Source of the DNA: Firmicutes bacterium AM55-24TS
Lineage (GTDB): Bacteria; Bacillota; Clostridia; UBA1381
DNA length: 54,845 bases
Assembly: GCA_003460745.1 (NCBI GenBank)
Contig: QTVU01000019.1
Location: 1 to 54,845, forward strand
Direction: 5' to 3'
How positions within the stretch are numbered: position 1 is the first letter of the stretch; every line of letters starts with the position of its first letter. Positions 17,132 to 27,877 of this stretch are shown one piece after another. The position numbers and the translations under genes were made by a program. The notes under the pieces are model-generated. The model had not been told where the DNA came from. It did not search any database and worked only from the letters and a program-made list of their open reading frames with translations.

Positions 17132-18502
17132 TTATTTATTTTTAATTGTGTTATATACTTCTTCAAAGTGCATTCCTCTTGACGCCTTTATAAGCACCGC
17201 GTCACCGCTCTTGATTTCATCTTTGACATAGTTGCACACTTCAAGAGTTTTATCAAATGACACTATATTTTCTACACCGTTATCTTTTGCACCTTGTGCA
17301 AGATATTTCATATTTTCACCGGCTGTTATAAGCAAGTCCACTCCGTTCTCCTTGACAACCTTACCAAGATTGTAATGTGCGTCTTTTGCAAAATCACCCA
17401 TTTCAAGCACGTCACCCAAAATTGCGACTTTTCTGTTTTTATCTGTATCCGCAAGCACTCCGAGTGCCGCTTTAATCGAATCCGGTGACGCATTATAACA
17501 GTCATTGATTATCGTAATACCGTTATATTCTTCAACAGCCAATCTCATTTTTGTAAGTTCAAAGCTGCGTATTCCCTCTGCAATCTTATCCATAGGCACA
17601 TCAAATTCACGTCCTACGCATATTGCCGCAAGTGCATTGTACACATTATGTTTACCCGGAACATTTACTTCAATAGGATATTCGCCGCCGTCAACAACTG
17701 CGGTGAATTTAATTCCGTTAAGTCCGTTATTTTCAATATCCTTTGCGTAAACATCATTTTCGGGATTTGTTATACCGTAATATACTACCTTGTATTCACC
17801 CATCCCCTTTGTTTTTGAAAGGTAATCGTCATCACCGTTTACTATAAGTGTATTATCCTTTGTAAACAGCTTTGTCATTTCCATTTTCGCCTTGAAAATG
17901 CCTTCGCGTGAGCCGAGATTTTCAATATGCGACTGACCTATGTTTGTTATAACCGCAACATCAGGTCTGCCTATATCAGCAAGATGTTCTATTTCACCGA
18001 AATGGTTCATTCCCATTTCAAGAACAGCCGCCTCATGTTCCTTTTCAAGTCCGAAAATCGTAATAGGCAAACCTATTTCATTATTGAAGTTGCCCATTGT
18101 CTTAAGTGTATTATACTTCTGTGAAAGGACTGATGCAAGCATATCTTTAGTAGTAGTTTTTCCCACACTGCCCGTAACGGAAACAGTCGGAACATTATAC
18201 TTTTGCTTGTAATACTTTGCAATGTCGCCGAATGCTTTTAATGTATCTTCAACCTTTACGATTGTCTTATCTACTAAAAGCTCGGTATCTCTCTGTGTCA
18301 AAACAGCCGAAGCACCAAGGTCGAAAGCCGCCTTTATAAATTCGTGACCGTCAAACTTTTCACCGACAAGCGGCACAAAAAGCACACCTGCCGTAACCTT
18401 TCTCGAATCACTGATTACATCGTTAAAAGTTTGGTGTATGTCACCACTTAAAAGTGTTCCCCCAGTTGCTTTTAATACATCTTCAATCGTCATTGCCTGC
18501 AT
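17132..18502 (-). CDS. murF: MurF, UDP-MurNAc-tripeptide--D-Ala-D-Ala ligase
   Basis: A 456-residue cytoplasmic ATP-dependent ligase that adds D-Ala-D-Ala to the stem peptide. The ATP loop is TGSVGKTTTKDML (residues about 109-121), followed by GNFNNEIGLP, MGMNHFGEIEHL and NDCYNASPDS, all characteristic of MurF. C-terminal Mur-ligase domain from about residue 320. Two start codons nine bases apart are possible (MQAM...); I keep the first. A terminator-like hairpin stands between murE and this gene, so part of its transcription may be controlled separately. Confidence 0.95.
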   Translation of the reverse strand: MQAMTIEDVLKATGGTLLSGDIHQTFNDVISDSRKVTAGVLFVPLVGEKFDGHEFIKAAFDLGASAVLTQRDTELLVDKTIVKVEDTLKAFGDIAKYYKQKYNVPTVSVTGSVGKTTTKDMLASVLSQKYNTLKTMGNFNNEIGLPITIFGLEKEHEAAVLEMGMNHFGEIEHLADIGRPDVAVITNIGQSHIENLGSREGIFKAKMEMTKLFTKDNTLIVNGDDDYLSKTKGMGEYKVVYYGITNPENDVYAKDIENNGLNGIKFTAVVDGGEYPIEVNVPGKHNVYNALAAICVGREFDVPMDKIAEGIRSFELTKMRLAVEEYNGITIINDCYNASPDSIKAALGVLADTDKNRKVAILGDVLEMGDFAKDAHYNLGKVVKENGVDLLITAGENMKYLAQGAKDNGVENIVSFDKTLEVCNYVKDEIKSGDAVLIKASRGMHFEEVYNTIKNK

Positions 18503-18546
18503 AATAAATTAAATCCTTTCTCTCTTTTTGTCCTATGCTCAAAAAT

Positions 18547-18574
18547 AAGGGCGGTAGTTTTTCAGCCGCCCTTT
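18547..18574 (-). terminator. Terminator-like hairpin between murE and murF
   Basis: Stem AAGGGCGG / CCGCCCTT (8 bp, GC-rich) with an 11-nt loop and a minus-strand U-rich tail (UUAUUUUU). It lies 5 bases after the murE stop and about 45 before murF, inside an otherwise tight operon. Confidence 0.6.
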
Positions 18575-18578
18575 TCAA

Positions 18579-20015
18579 TTATTTATTAAGGTGTTTATAT
18601 ACAACAACACGTTCGTCAAAGTCGTGTTTCTCTTTACCAATTATCTGATATGTTTCCTGTCCCTTACCCGCAAGAATGATTACATCATCTTTCTTTGCGT
18701 GGTCAAGAGCATATGCGATAGCCTCTCGTCTGTCTACTATTACTTTATATTTTCCGTCTGTGCGTTTCATTCCGACTTCTATCTGTTCTATAATAGAAAC
18801 AGGGTCTTCCGTACGCGGATTGTCTGACGTTATAATACTGTAATCCGAAAGTTTTCCGGCGATTTCACCCATAATCGGTCGCTTCGTATTATCTCTGTCA
18901 CCGCCGCAGCCGAACAATGTTATAACATCACCCTTTGCAAAATCTTTAACGGTTTTAATTATATTTTCAAGACCGTCCGGTGTATGTGCATAGTCGATTA
19001 TAACTGTATAATCGGTATTTGTAGGAACAACCTCAACACGTCCGACAACTCCTGTTGCATTTTCAAGACCTTTGATAATGGTATCCATATCAATACCCAT
19101 CTGCAATGCCGCACCCATAGCGCATATTGCATTATATACGCTGAACTTGCCCGGAATTACTATATGAACACGATATGTCTTACCGTCATATTCAACATCA
19201 AAATCAGCACCCGATGATGAAATTTCAATATTTTTTGCTTTAAGGTCGCAACCGTCCGAAAGACCGACTTTTAATATATCGCAGTCATTGTTTGCAACAA
19301 TCTTCTTACCGCCGTCATCGTCGAAATTAACAACACCCTTATCGCTGATTTTAAACAGCTTAGCCTTTGCATTTAAGTAATTTTCCATAGTCTTATGGAA
19401 ATCAAGATGGTCACGTGTAAGATTTGTGAACACACCCACGTCAAAGTGACAACCGTGTACTCTTTCAAGTTCAAGTGCGTGACTCGAAACTTCCATTACA
19501 ACACATTCCGCATCACTGTCAACCATTTCCGCAAATAGCTGTTGAAGTTCAAGTGCGTTTGGTGTTGTCGGTGTTGTACTTTGCGTAACAAGCACCTTGT
19601 CGCCGATAATATTTTGATTTGTACCGATAACACCGATTCTCATACCGGCCGTTTCGATTATACTTTTTATTAAATATGTTATTGTAGTCTTACCGTTTGT
19701 ACCTGTGATACCGATAAGTTTGAATTTGCTTGACGGATTGCCGTAATACTTACAAGCCATTTCCGCAATTTCAACTCTCGAATTTTCAACATACCAAACA
19801 GGTACATCTACATCTATTTTATCTTCGGCAACGATTAGTGACGCACCGTTTTTAACTGCCATTTCTGCATATTTATGTCCGTCCGTTTCAAAGCCTTTGA
19901 TACATACAAAAACGTTTCCCGGAAGTACGTTTCTTGAATCGTACGCTATTCCGGTTATATCTATATCTTCATGCTCATCAAGCCATTTACTGCCTAATAA
20001 TTCACTTGCTAACAT
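18579..20015 (-). CDS. murE: MurE, UDP-MurNAc-tripeptide synthetase (meso-DAP type)
   Basis: A 478-residue ligase adding the third amino acid to the peptidoglycan stem. ATP loop GITGTNGKTTITYL (residues about 104-117), VMEVSSHALELERVHG, the NLTRDHLDFH segment and GCGGDRDNTKRP are standard. The specificity motif DNPRTEDP in the C-terminal domain is the one associated with meso-diaminopimelate, not lysine; this predicts DAP-type peptidoglycan. First gene of the ligase pair, 22 bases after the PBP gene. Confidence 0.95.
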   Translation of the reverse strand: MLASELLGSKWLDEHEDIDITGIAYDSRNVLPGNVFVCIKGFETDGHKYAEMAVKNGASLIVAEDKIDVDVPVWYVENSRVEIAEMACKYYGNPSSKFKLIGITGTNGKTTITYLIKSIIETAGMRIGVIGTNQNIIGDKVLVTQSTTPTTPNALELQQLFAEMVDSDAECVVMEVSSHALELERVHGCHFDVGVFTNLTRDHLDFHKTMENYLNAKAKLFKISDKGVVNFDDDGGKKIVANNDCDILKVGLSDGCDLKAKNIEISSSGADFDVEYDGKTYRVHIVIPGKFSVYNAICAMGAALQMGIDMDTIIKGLENATGVVGRVEVVPTNTDYTVIIDYAHTPDGLENIIKTVKDFAKGDVITLFGCGGDRDNTKRPIMGEIAGKLSDYSIITSDNPRTEDPVSIIEQIEVGMKRTDGKYKVIVDRREAIAYALDHAKKDDVIILAGKGQETYQIIGKEKHDFDERVVVYKHLNK

Positions 20016-20036
20016 TTGACATTTCCCCCTGTCCTA

Positions 20037-22311
20037 TTAGTCTGAAGTTACTTGGCGGAATTCCACGCCTATTACTGTTGCAGGTGTAACCTCCTCGCCT
20101 GCCGCTATGCTCTGATTTACCGCATACGCACTCGACACTTCACTGTGTCCCGCACCGACAATCTCAAAGTTCAGTCCGCTCATTTCAAGAGTATATTTCG
20201 CATTATCCACGGACATTCCTTTAAGATTAGGTACTGTTACCGTATGTGTTTTGTCAATTTCTTCTGTATATAATATTACCGTTGAATCTTCGTTAAGCAT
20301 TGTACCCGGTTTCGGAAGCTGGTCAACCACCGTATCGCCGTCACCTCTCACCTGAACATTCAGCTTTTTGTCAACAATGGCTTTCTTCGCCTCTGTCAAA
20401 TCCATTGTTCTAACGTCAGGTATTTCCTGCTTAACGTCAGGTTCTTCATTTTCTGTGTACTGCTTTTCAACACCGAGATAGTTTAGTACATCTTCAATAA
20501 CTTCACCTGCCAAAGGTGCGGCTATTGTACCGCCGTACTTGTTATCAACCTGCGGTTCGTCAAGCATTATAAGACATACTATTTCCGGATCGTTTGCAGG
20601 AGCAAAACCGATAAATGACGCAATACGTTTTTCTTCGTCACGGTTACCTTTTTCCGAAGTACCTGTTTTACCTCCGATACGGCAGCCTTTTACATACGCA
20701 TTTTTACCTGTTGATGTCGGCAACGATACAACCGATTCAAGAATTTCTCTCATTTGCTGAGATGTTTCTTCCGAAATAACTCGGCTTATAACCTCCGGCT
20801 CATACGTTTTCAAAATTCCGTTTGAGTTTCTGATTTCCTTTACAATCTGCGGTTTCATTCTTTCACCGCCGTTGATAACCGCCGAAACGGCTGTTACAAG
20901 CTGTATCGGTGTTATTTGGAAACCTTGACCGAATGAACTTGTCGCAATATCGACTTCACTCATTTTATTATGGTAATAAATACTTGACGCCTCACCGACA
21001 AGTTCGACGTTTGTCTTTTCGGTAAGACCGAATGCAGTGAAATATTCCATAAATTTCTCATATCCAAGTCTTTCGCCCAATTCCATAAATACAGGGTTAC
21101 AAGAGTTTCTTACACCCTCTACAAATGTTTGAGCGCCGTGACCGCTCTTGTTTGCACAACCGATTTTTCTGTCGGCAACAATCTTAAATCCCGGACAATA
21201 GAATGTTGAATTAAGGTCTACAACGTGTTCTTCCAAAGCCGCCGCCGCAGTAATAATCTTAAATGTCGAGCCCGGTTCATATGTATCCGAAATAACCTTG
21301 TTTCTCCACATTTTATTTCTTATTTTCGCAATGGCCTCGTCACTTAAATTATTCGGATCTTCTGTCGGTTTCGGTGTTGCATCGGGATCGTCACCTGTGT
21401 CATCTGATGTATCATATCCCAAATCTATCGCATATTTTTCAAACTGGTCAATATCATACGGATTATTTACGTCAAAATCAGGCTTAGTTGCCATTGCAAG
21501 TATTTCGCCCGTTTTCGGGTTCATAATAATACCTGCCGCACCCTCTTTAAGCTTGTTTTCCGTAACCGCTTCTTCAAGGTGCTTTTCAAGGAAATGCTGT
21601 ATTGTTTCATCAATCGTAAGCACAACGTCATCACCGTTTTGAGAACTGTTCAAATACTCATTTTGTTGGTCTTTAAGTGTTGTACCCTTTGCCGACTGAT
21701 TAGTTTCTATACTTCCGTTACGCCCCATAAGCTCATCATCGAAAGTAAGTTCAATTCCCTGCAAACCGTTATTGTCATATCCCGTAAATCCCAAAATATG
21801 CGGTGCAACGTTGAACGGATAATATCTCTTTGAATCATTTTCAAAATATACCCCTTTAAATGCTTTTGCAATCGTTGCGTCAACATCTGAATCTCTTAAT
21901 TTCTTTACCGCCTCGGTCTGTTCGTTCGTAAGACGTTTTTTTTATAACTTGGTATCTTGAATTTTTTGTTATAATCTTAAGGATTTCGTTTTGATCCATA
22001 TTCAAAACAGGAGCCAATCTTGCGGCGATTACTTCACTGTCACCGTCCGCCTCAATATCCTTAGGATTGCAAATAAGTGTGTTTACCGTTGCACTTTCCG
22101 CAAGCACCTTACCGTTACGGTCGTAAATATCTCCTCTTGAGGCTGTAACAATACTGCTGCCCTGCTGTTGTGCCTTTGCCTTGCTCGAAAGCTCGTCACC
22201 TCTGATTATCTGCCAATATGCCACTCGCAAAACAAGCAACGCAAGCAGTACAGCAACGATACACACCATAAATATCGTTTTCTTTTTAATTTCATTTAAT
22301 GATGGTTTCAT
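20037..22311 (-). CDS. Class B penicillin-binding protein with PASTA domains (FtsI/SpoVD-like), frameshifted
   Basis: A septal or spore-cortex transpeptidase. N-terminal transmembrane helix (residues about 13-32), dimerisation region, then the transpeptidase domain with active-site PGSTFK, the SCN motif (RNSCNPVF) and KTG (GGKTGTSEKG). Two PASTA domains close the protein, the second starting VTVPNLKGMSVDNAK, as in SpoVD. The frame breaks at 21936-21943, a run of eight T: removing one restores QVIKKRLTNEQTEAVKKLRD and joins the 143-residue N-terminal piece to the rest, about 757 residues. Since this is normally essential, sequence error is the likely cause. It lies between ftsL and murE. Confidence 0.85.
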
Positions 22312-22384
22312 TAATTTATCAATTCCTTTTAATACTTTAATAAATGTACATTTTTCATAATTTTATAATTATAGAAGTCCATTT

Positions 22385-22906
22385 TTATTTTATGCTGAAA
22401 AATTGTACAATATTACCACCAATCTTTTTCAATACAGACACAATACCGTGTCCAAACCCCTCTACTTCACCGGCAGTTTTCTCTGTCATATCATCTTGCT
22501 TTACGTTTACATATATTGTCTGATACTTTTCAGGTCTTTGCATACCCAATCTTGTTGTTGCCTCTTTTTCAATTTTTGTAAGGTCAACACTCTGTTCAAG
22601 GTCAAAAACCATCTGACTTGTTGCTGATTCAAGCGTTGTAAGCTGACTTTTAAGTGACGCAACCTGCTGGTTCATTTCATTCACAGCAACGAATTTTGAA
22701 ATCATAAATCCTGCTGATACAGCCAAAAGCACTGTCACGCATATTCCACGAAAAATTGTTCTCTTATACTGCATTTGTTCATGATTCCTCTTGTTACTGA
22801 CTGTTCTGGTATTAACTGTTTTCGTTTTTCTCTTTTGTGGTTTTCTCTTTTTTATCGGTTCATCATACTGTTCCGGCAATTTATATGCCAAATTTCCGTA
22901 TTCCAC
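22385..22906 (-). CDS. ftsL: FtsL-like division protein
   Basis: A 173-residue single-pass protein. The first 45 residues are cytoplasmic and very basic (KKRKPQKRKTKT), residues about 50-72 form one helix, and residues about 73-115 give a leucine-zipper-like coiled coil (EMNQQVASLKSQLTTLESA). The ERPEKYQTIYVNV-type ending of the coiled-coil region is seen in clostridial FtsL. Sequence conservation in FtsL is low; the call depends on this layout and on its place between rsmH and the PBP gene. Start codon GTG at 22906. Confidence 0.75.
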   Translation of the reverse strand: MEYGNLAYKLPEQYDEPIKKRKPQKRKTKTVNTRTVSNKRNHEQMQYKRTIFRGICVTVLLAVSAGFMISKFVAVNEMNQQVASLKSQLTTLESATSQMVFDLEQSVDLTKIEKEATTRLGMQRPEKYQTIYVNVKQDDMTEKTAGEVEGFGHGIVSVLKKIGGNIVQFFSIK

Positions 22907-22941
22907 AATAATTCTCTCCCTTAATTATCCTTTAGCCTATC

Positions 22942-23874
22942 CTATAATTTTTCGGCAATTCTCAATTTTGCACTTTTTGAACGTGAATTATGTTCAAGCT
23001 CTTCTTCCGACGGTAAAATCGGTTTCCTTGAAATAATTTTAATTTCCGGTTTCTTACCGCATACGCATACCGGAAATTCTTTCGGACAAGTGCAACCCCT
23101 TGCCAAATCCTGAAATGTTTTTTTGACAATTCTGTCCTCAAGTGAATGGAACGTTATAATCGCCAATCTCCCGCCCGATTTTATGCTTGACACAAAGTCT
23201 TTAATAGCATTTTCCAATATTCCAAGTTCGTTATTGACTTCAATTCTTATCGCCTGGAACACTCTCTTTGCAGGATGTCCGCCTTCCATACGGGCTTTTT
23301 TCGGTATTGCCGCCTTTATGATTTCAACAAGTTCAAATGTTGTTTCAACAGGCTTTGTTTTACGTTTTTCACAAATAAATTCCGCAATACGCTTTGACCA
23401 CTTTTCTTCGCCGTAGTCATAAAAAATACGCATCAATTCCTCACATGAATATGAATTTACAACGTCATATGCCGATTTCGGCGAAGACGTATTCATTCTC
23501 ATGTCAAGAGCGGCATCGTGCATATAGCTGAAACCTCTTTCGGCATTATCGAGCTGATATGAACTCACGCCCAAATCAAGTACCGCACCGTCAATTTCAT
23601 CAATATCAAGTTCTGATAAAATATCCTTAATCTCGCTGAAATTGCGATTTACGAACGTCACTCTGCCGTCAAATTCTTTAAGGCGTTCCTTTGCCGCCGC
23701 AATAGCCTCTTTGTCTTGGTCTATACCGATAAGTCGGCACGAATCGTTTGTTGACAAAATACCGTGCGAATGTCCGCCGCCGCCGAGTGTGCCGTCTGCA
23801 TATATACCGTTCGGTTTGATATTCAGCGCGTCAATGCTTTCCCCAAACAATACTGAAATATGTTTAAATTCCAT
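22942..23874 (-). CDS. rsmH: RsmH (MraW), 16S rRNA m4C1402 methyltransferase
   Basis: A 310-residue SAM-dependent enzyme that N4-methylates C1402 of 16S rRNA. N-terminal [16 protein letters not shown] loop [10 protein letters not shown] (residues about 27-36), [19 protein letters not shown], and the C-terminal [12 protein letters not shown] plus the Cys-rich [13 protein letters not shown] are all family hallmarks. Second gene of the cluster, about 57 bases after mraZ. All conserved residues appear intact. Confidence 0.95.
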   Translation of the reverse strand: MEFKHISVLFGESIDALNIKPNGIYADGTLGGGGHSHGILSTNDSCRLIGIDQDKEAIAAAKERLKEFDGRVTFVNRNFSEIKDILSELDIDEIDGAVLDLGVSSYQLDNAERGFSYMHDAALDMRMNTSSPKSAYDVVNSYSCEELMRIFYDYGEEKWSKRIAEFICEKRKTKPVETTFELVEIIKAAIPKKARMEGGHPAKRVFQAIRIEVNNELGILENAIKDFVSSIKSGGRLAIITFHSLEDRIVKKTFQDLARGCTCPKEFPVCVCGKKPEIKIISRKPILPSEEELEHNSRSKSAKLRIAEKL

Positions 23875-23931
23875 TTTGATTCCCTTTCAATTAATTTTTT
23901 GAACCGTCAACACTTTATCGACAACCTCAAA

Positions 23932-24375
23932 TCAAATATTAAGTCCGTAATTTAATATTCCGTCCATCATAATATCGTCTGAAAGTTCATCTTGGTATCT
24001 ATCCCATTCTTCACTGTCCCATATTTCAAGACGTGTGTTTGCACCTACAAGCACAACATCTTTTTTCAGGTTAGCATATTCCATCAGACGCTTTGCGATT
24101 GGCACTCTGCCTTGCTTGTCTATAACGGCTGAAGTAGCCTTACCGAAAAACAAACGTACAAAAGCCGCAGCATTTCTGTCTGTGGCAGTTGGGAGTTGAT
24201 TAATCTTTTCAGAAATCTTATCCCATTCCTCTTGTGTGTATAATTGAAGGCATTTATCTGACATTGAACGTGTAACATACACTGTTTCGGACATATTTTC
24301 TCTAACTTTGGCAGGCAAGATAATTCTTCCGCGCTCGTCAAGCTGACGCGGATATTCGTCAACAAAATTTACCAT
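23932..24375 (-). CDS. mraZ: MraZ, transcriptional regulator of the dcw cluster
   Basis: A 147-residue protein with two AbrB-like DNA-binding halves: EYPRQLDERGRIILPAKVRE near the N-terminus and SAVIDKQGRVPIAKRLMEYA in the second half, both with the DxxGRxxxP signature. MraZ forms rings and binds repeats ahead of its own operon. I use ATG 24375, preceded by AGGTGA, since family members begin within a few residues of the first signature; a longer frame to 24423 lacks support. A matching set of repeats lies at 24439-24473. Confidence 0.9.
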   Translation of the reverse strand: MVNFVDEYPRQLDERGRIILPAKVRENMSETVYVTRSMSDKCLQLYTQEEWDKISEKINQLPTATDRNAAAFVRLFFGKATSAVIDKQGRVPIAKRLMEYANLKKDVVLVGANTRLEIWDSEEWDRYQDELSDDIMMDGILNYGLNI

Positions 24376-24438
24376 ATTCAATGTCACCTGCCTTTTTATT
24401 GATTTATGGGTTACTCTCTCCAATTTGACCGTTTGTCA

Positions 24439-24473
24439 TCCCAAACGCTCCAATTCGCTCCCATTAACTCCAT
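24439..24473 (-). promoter_or_regulatory. MraZ-binding repeats (MRB) upstream of mraZ
   Basis: On the minus strand four TGGGA-like pentamers recur with an exact 10-bp period: ATGGA (24473-24469), TGGGA (24463-24459), TTGGA (24453-24449) and TGGGA (24443-24439). Known MraZ sites are TGGGA/G repeats separated by 5 bp, so this is a strong candidate for autoregulation. It begins 64 bases upstream of the mraZ ATG. Confidence 0.75.
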
Positions 24474-24560
24474 TTTACCCTAAATCAATCAAAAGTGCAA
24501 TAGGTTTTTTGCATTTTTTTCAGCTTGTACATCTCATTTTAACTCATTTTACTGTTTTGC

Positions 24561-24589
24561 TTGTAAAATTAAGCTAAATGGGATATAAT
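24561..24589 (+). promoter_or_regulatory. Promoter of tex-lgt
   Basis: TTGTAA (24561-24566), 17-bp spacer, TATAAT (24584-24589). The transcript would have an AT-rich leader of about 180 bases in which I see no recognisable riboswitch. The gap 24376-24777 otherwise holds the MraZ repeats. Confidence 0.55.
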
Positions 24590-24777
24590 TAGCTTAACTG
24601 CATTTTTAATCACATATATATTTGGTGTTGAGTTTACATAATTGCACACTATATATTGTGGTTGTTACTATTATATCACAAATATTTCAGTTTGTGAATA
24701 GAATTTTTAAAATTCATTTGCAGAATTGTTACAAAATAATTTCAAAGCAAAACATTATTTTTTGGAGGATATACATA

Positions 24778-26938
24778 ATGGAAAAATCAGAAGAAAAAAT
24801 TATAAATCAGCTTACGTCTGAATTTAACCTGCGTCCCGAACAGGTTACAAACACAGTAAAACTGATTGATGACGGAAACACAATTCCTTTCATCGCCCGT
24901 TACAGAAAAGAAGCAACAGGTTCTCTAAGTGATGAAATATTACGAGATTTTTACGACAGACTGTCATATTTACGTAACCTTGAAGATAAAAAAGAAGAAA
25001 TATTGCGTTTGATTGACGAGCAAGAAAATTTGACCGATGAAATCGCAAAATCAATCGAAAATGCCGTAACATTATCGGAACTTGAGGATATATACCGTCC
25101 GTTCAGACCGAAACGCCGCACAAGAGCGACTATCGCAAAAGAGAAAGGACTGGCACCGCTTGCCGAAATTATCCTTGCACAAAATCCGAATGATAATATA
25201 GAAAGTATTTCGCTTGATTTTATCGACACCGAAAAAGATGTTGAAAGCAGTGAGGACGCAATAGCCGGTGCTATGGATATAATCGCCGAAGAAGTCAGTG
25301 ATAACCCCGAATACAGAAAAGATATTCGTCAAAAAACAATCGACTTCGGTCTTTTAGTTTCAAAAGCGTTAACAGAAGACGACAGTGTATACCGTCTTTA
25401 CTATGATTTTGCCGAACCAATAAAAAAACTTGCAAACCATAGATTGCTTGCGATAAATCGTGGTGAAAAAGAAGGATTTTTATCGGTAAAAATTGATATT
25501 GACGAAGAAAAAATCACAAACTATCTTTTCAGACGACTTACTCCAAAACACGAATCACCGTCTACAAAATACGTCAAACTTGCCGCCGAGGACAGTTATA
25601 AACGACTTATTGCACCGTCCATATCAACAGAAATACGCAATATGCTTACGGAAAATGCCGAGGAGGCATCAATAAAGGTATTCAATCAAAATCTTTCCGG
25701 ACTTTTATTGCAACCGCCTATTAAGGATAAAATCGTTATGGGCTTTGACCCAGGTTACAGAACAGGGTGCAAAGTCGCGGTTGTGGACGAAACAGGCAAA
25801 GTTCTTGACACCAATGTTGTTTACTGCACATTGCCTAACCACGATAAAGACAAGGCTAAAAAAATTCTTACGGATATGATTTTAAGAAACAACGTAAACT
25901 TAATTTCAATCGGTAACGGAACAGCCTCAAAGGAAAGTGAAATATTTATTTCCGACCTTTTAAAAGAAATTGACCGAGAAGTATTTTACATTATGACAAA
26001 CGAGGCAGGTGCGTCGGTTTACAGTGCGTCAAAGCTTGCAACCGAAGAATTTCCACAGTATGACGTTGCACTCAGAAGTGCCGTTTCAATAGCAAGACGT
26101 GTGCAAGACCCGCTTGCAGAGCTTGTAAAAATTGACCCTAAGTCAATCGGTGTCGGACAGTATCAGCACGATATGAACCAAAAGCGACTTGGTGAGGCAC
26201 TCGGAGGAGTGGTTGAAAATTGTGTAAACAGTGTCGGTGTCGACCTTAACACCGCCTCTCCGTCACTGCTTGCATATGTTGCCGGAATTAACAAAACCGT
26301 TTCAAAAAACATCATCACATATCGCGAAGAAAACGGTAAATTCAATACAAGAAAAGAACTTTTGAAAGTGCCAAAACTCGGTGCAAAAGCATTTGAGCAG
26401 TGCGCAGGTTTCTTGCGTATAACAGACGGTGACAATGTCCTTGACAACACCTCCGTCCACCCTGAAAGCTACAAAGCCGCCGCGCAGCTGCTTAAACATA
26501 TGGGATATACTGAACAAGACGTTCAAGACGGCACTGTTGCGGATTTAAAGCAACGTCTGTCGAAAGAAAATACACATAAATTAGCCGAAGAACTCGGAAT
26601 AGGTGAAATAACTTTAAAAGACATTGCCGACAGTATTATAAAGAAAGGTCGCGACCCGCGTGAAGAATTGCCGCAACCCGTTTTAAGAAGCGACATTCTC
26701 TCAATGGAGGACTAAACCGGATATGGTACTGACGGGAACGGTGAGAAACGTTATAGATTTCGGTGCATTTGTCGATATAGGTGTTCATCAAGACGGACTT
26801 GTACACATATCGCAAATATGCGACCGATACATCAAGCACCCAACCGACGTACTTTCAGTCGGTGACGTTGTGAAAGTTCGTGTACTTGAAGTTGACGTAC
26901 CGAAAAAACGTATTTCACTTACTATGAAGGAGGTATGA
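24778..26938 (+). CDS. tex: Tex-type RNA-binding S1 protein, frameshifted near its S1 domain
   Basis: A nucleic-acid-binding transcription accessory protein. N-terminal Tex domain ([33 protein letters not shown]), a YqgF/RuvC-like fold starting [18 protein letters not shown], helix-hairpin-helix repeats ([21 protein letters not shown]) and, at the end, an S1 domain ([21 protein letters not shown]). The S1 part is in another frame: the first ORF stops at 26715 after SMED, and the usual continuation DLKPDM is recovered by adding two bases (or deleting one) at 26711-26718. Whole length about 719 residues, normal. Start is ATG 24778 with GGAGG at 24764; an in-frame extension to 24622 lacks a ribosome binding site. 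The stop overlaps the lgt ribosome binding site. Confidence 0.85.
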
Positions 26939-26940
26939 TT

Positions 26941-27738
26941 ATGAACAACATTGCTTTTCCTAAACTCGGTATTTCTCTAAACATTTCACCTGTCGCATTT
27001 TCAATAGGCTCAAAGCCTATTTATTGGTATGCGCTTATCATTCTTTCGGGTTTTCTTTTGGGATTATTTTTCGTTTATAAAACTTGTGAAAAGCGTGGTG
27101 TGAAAAAAGATAATGTATGGGATATCGCCTTGTTCGGACTTATTTTCGGAATAATAGGCGCAAGAATATATTATGTGCTTTTCGCACTCGATGAATTTGA
27201 CTCGATAGCCGATATGTTTAAAGTCTGGAACGGCGGACTTGCTATTTACGGTGGTATTATCGGTGCAATAATCTCAACCGTTATATACTGCATGGTTAAA
27301 AAGCTGAATATCGCCAAAGTCTTTGACGTATGTGCACCAGGTCTTTTTATCGGTCAAGCAATCGGACGTTTCGGAAACTTTGTAAACGTCGAAGTGTACG
27401 GCGGTGAAACAAACAGCCTTTTCGGTATGTCCATAAACGGTGCAACACCTGTTCACCCATTATTTTTATATGAATCGATATGGAATGTTATCGGACTTGT
27501 GATACTTCTTCTGATTCGTGACAAAAAAAAGAATGACGGGCAGGTATTTTGTTTCTATATTTTCTGGTATTCATTCGGCAGACTGTTTCTTGAAGGTATG
27601 AGAAATCCGAATTATATATTATATGTAATTCCAAATGTTCTCGGCATTTCTCAGCTTGTTGCAATACTGTTTATGATTGCCGCTGTGTCAGCTTTTGTCG
27701 TTTTACAGGTTAAAGCGAAGAAAGATAATGAAATTTAA
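26941..27738 (+). CDS. lgt: Lgt, prolipoprotein diacylglyceryl transferase
   Basis: A 265-residue seven-helix membrane enzyme that moves diacylglycerol from phosphatidylglycerol to the lipobox cysteine. Family motifs: WYALIILSGFLLGL, GARIYYVLF, WNGGLAIYGGIIGA and the signature GRFGNFVNVEVYGGET (residues about 140-155); HPLFLYES follows. I choose ATG 26941, 7 bases after AAGGAGG, over the ATG at 26935, which abuts it. It is translationally coupled to tex. No terminator with a clear T-run follows. Confidence 0.9.
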   Translation: MNNIAFPKLGISLNISPVAFSIGSKPIYWYALIILSGFLLGLFFVYKTCEKRGVKKDNVWDIALFGLIFGIIGARIYYVLFALDEFDSIADMFKVWNGGLAIYGGIIGAIISTVIYCMVKKLNIAKVFDVCAPGLFIGQAIGRFGNFVNVEVYGGETNSLFGMSINGATPVHPLFLYESIWNVIGLVILLLIRDKKKNDGQVFCFYIFWYSFGRLFLEGMRNPNYILYVIPNVLGISQLVAILFMIAAVSAFVVLQVKAKKDNEI

Positions 27739-27792
27739 ACGGTTGTGTCGTTTTCTGCAACACGAAAGTTGCTCCTTTTATACCACAATATA

Positions 27793-27821
27793 TTGACAAG
27801 TTTTATCATATATTGTAAAAT
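27793..27821 (+). promoter_or_regulatory. Promoter of the Spo0E-like peptide gene
   Basis: TTGACA (27793-27798), 17-bp spacer, TAAAAT (27816-27821), 56 bases before the start codon. Confidence 0.6.
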
Positions 27822-27877
27822 AAATACAACAAGCAGTGGTTTATATATAACCGTGTAATCGAAAGGAGCATACATAA

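Noticed and set aside
24622..24777. N-terminal extension of Tex by 52 codons
   Set aside because: The start at 24778 has a strong GGAGG site and matches the family N-terminus; the extension is an AT-rich leader.
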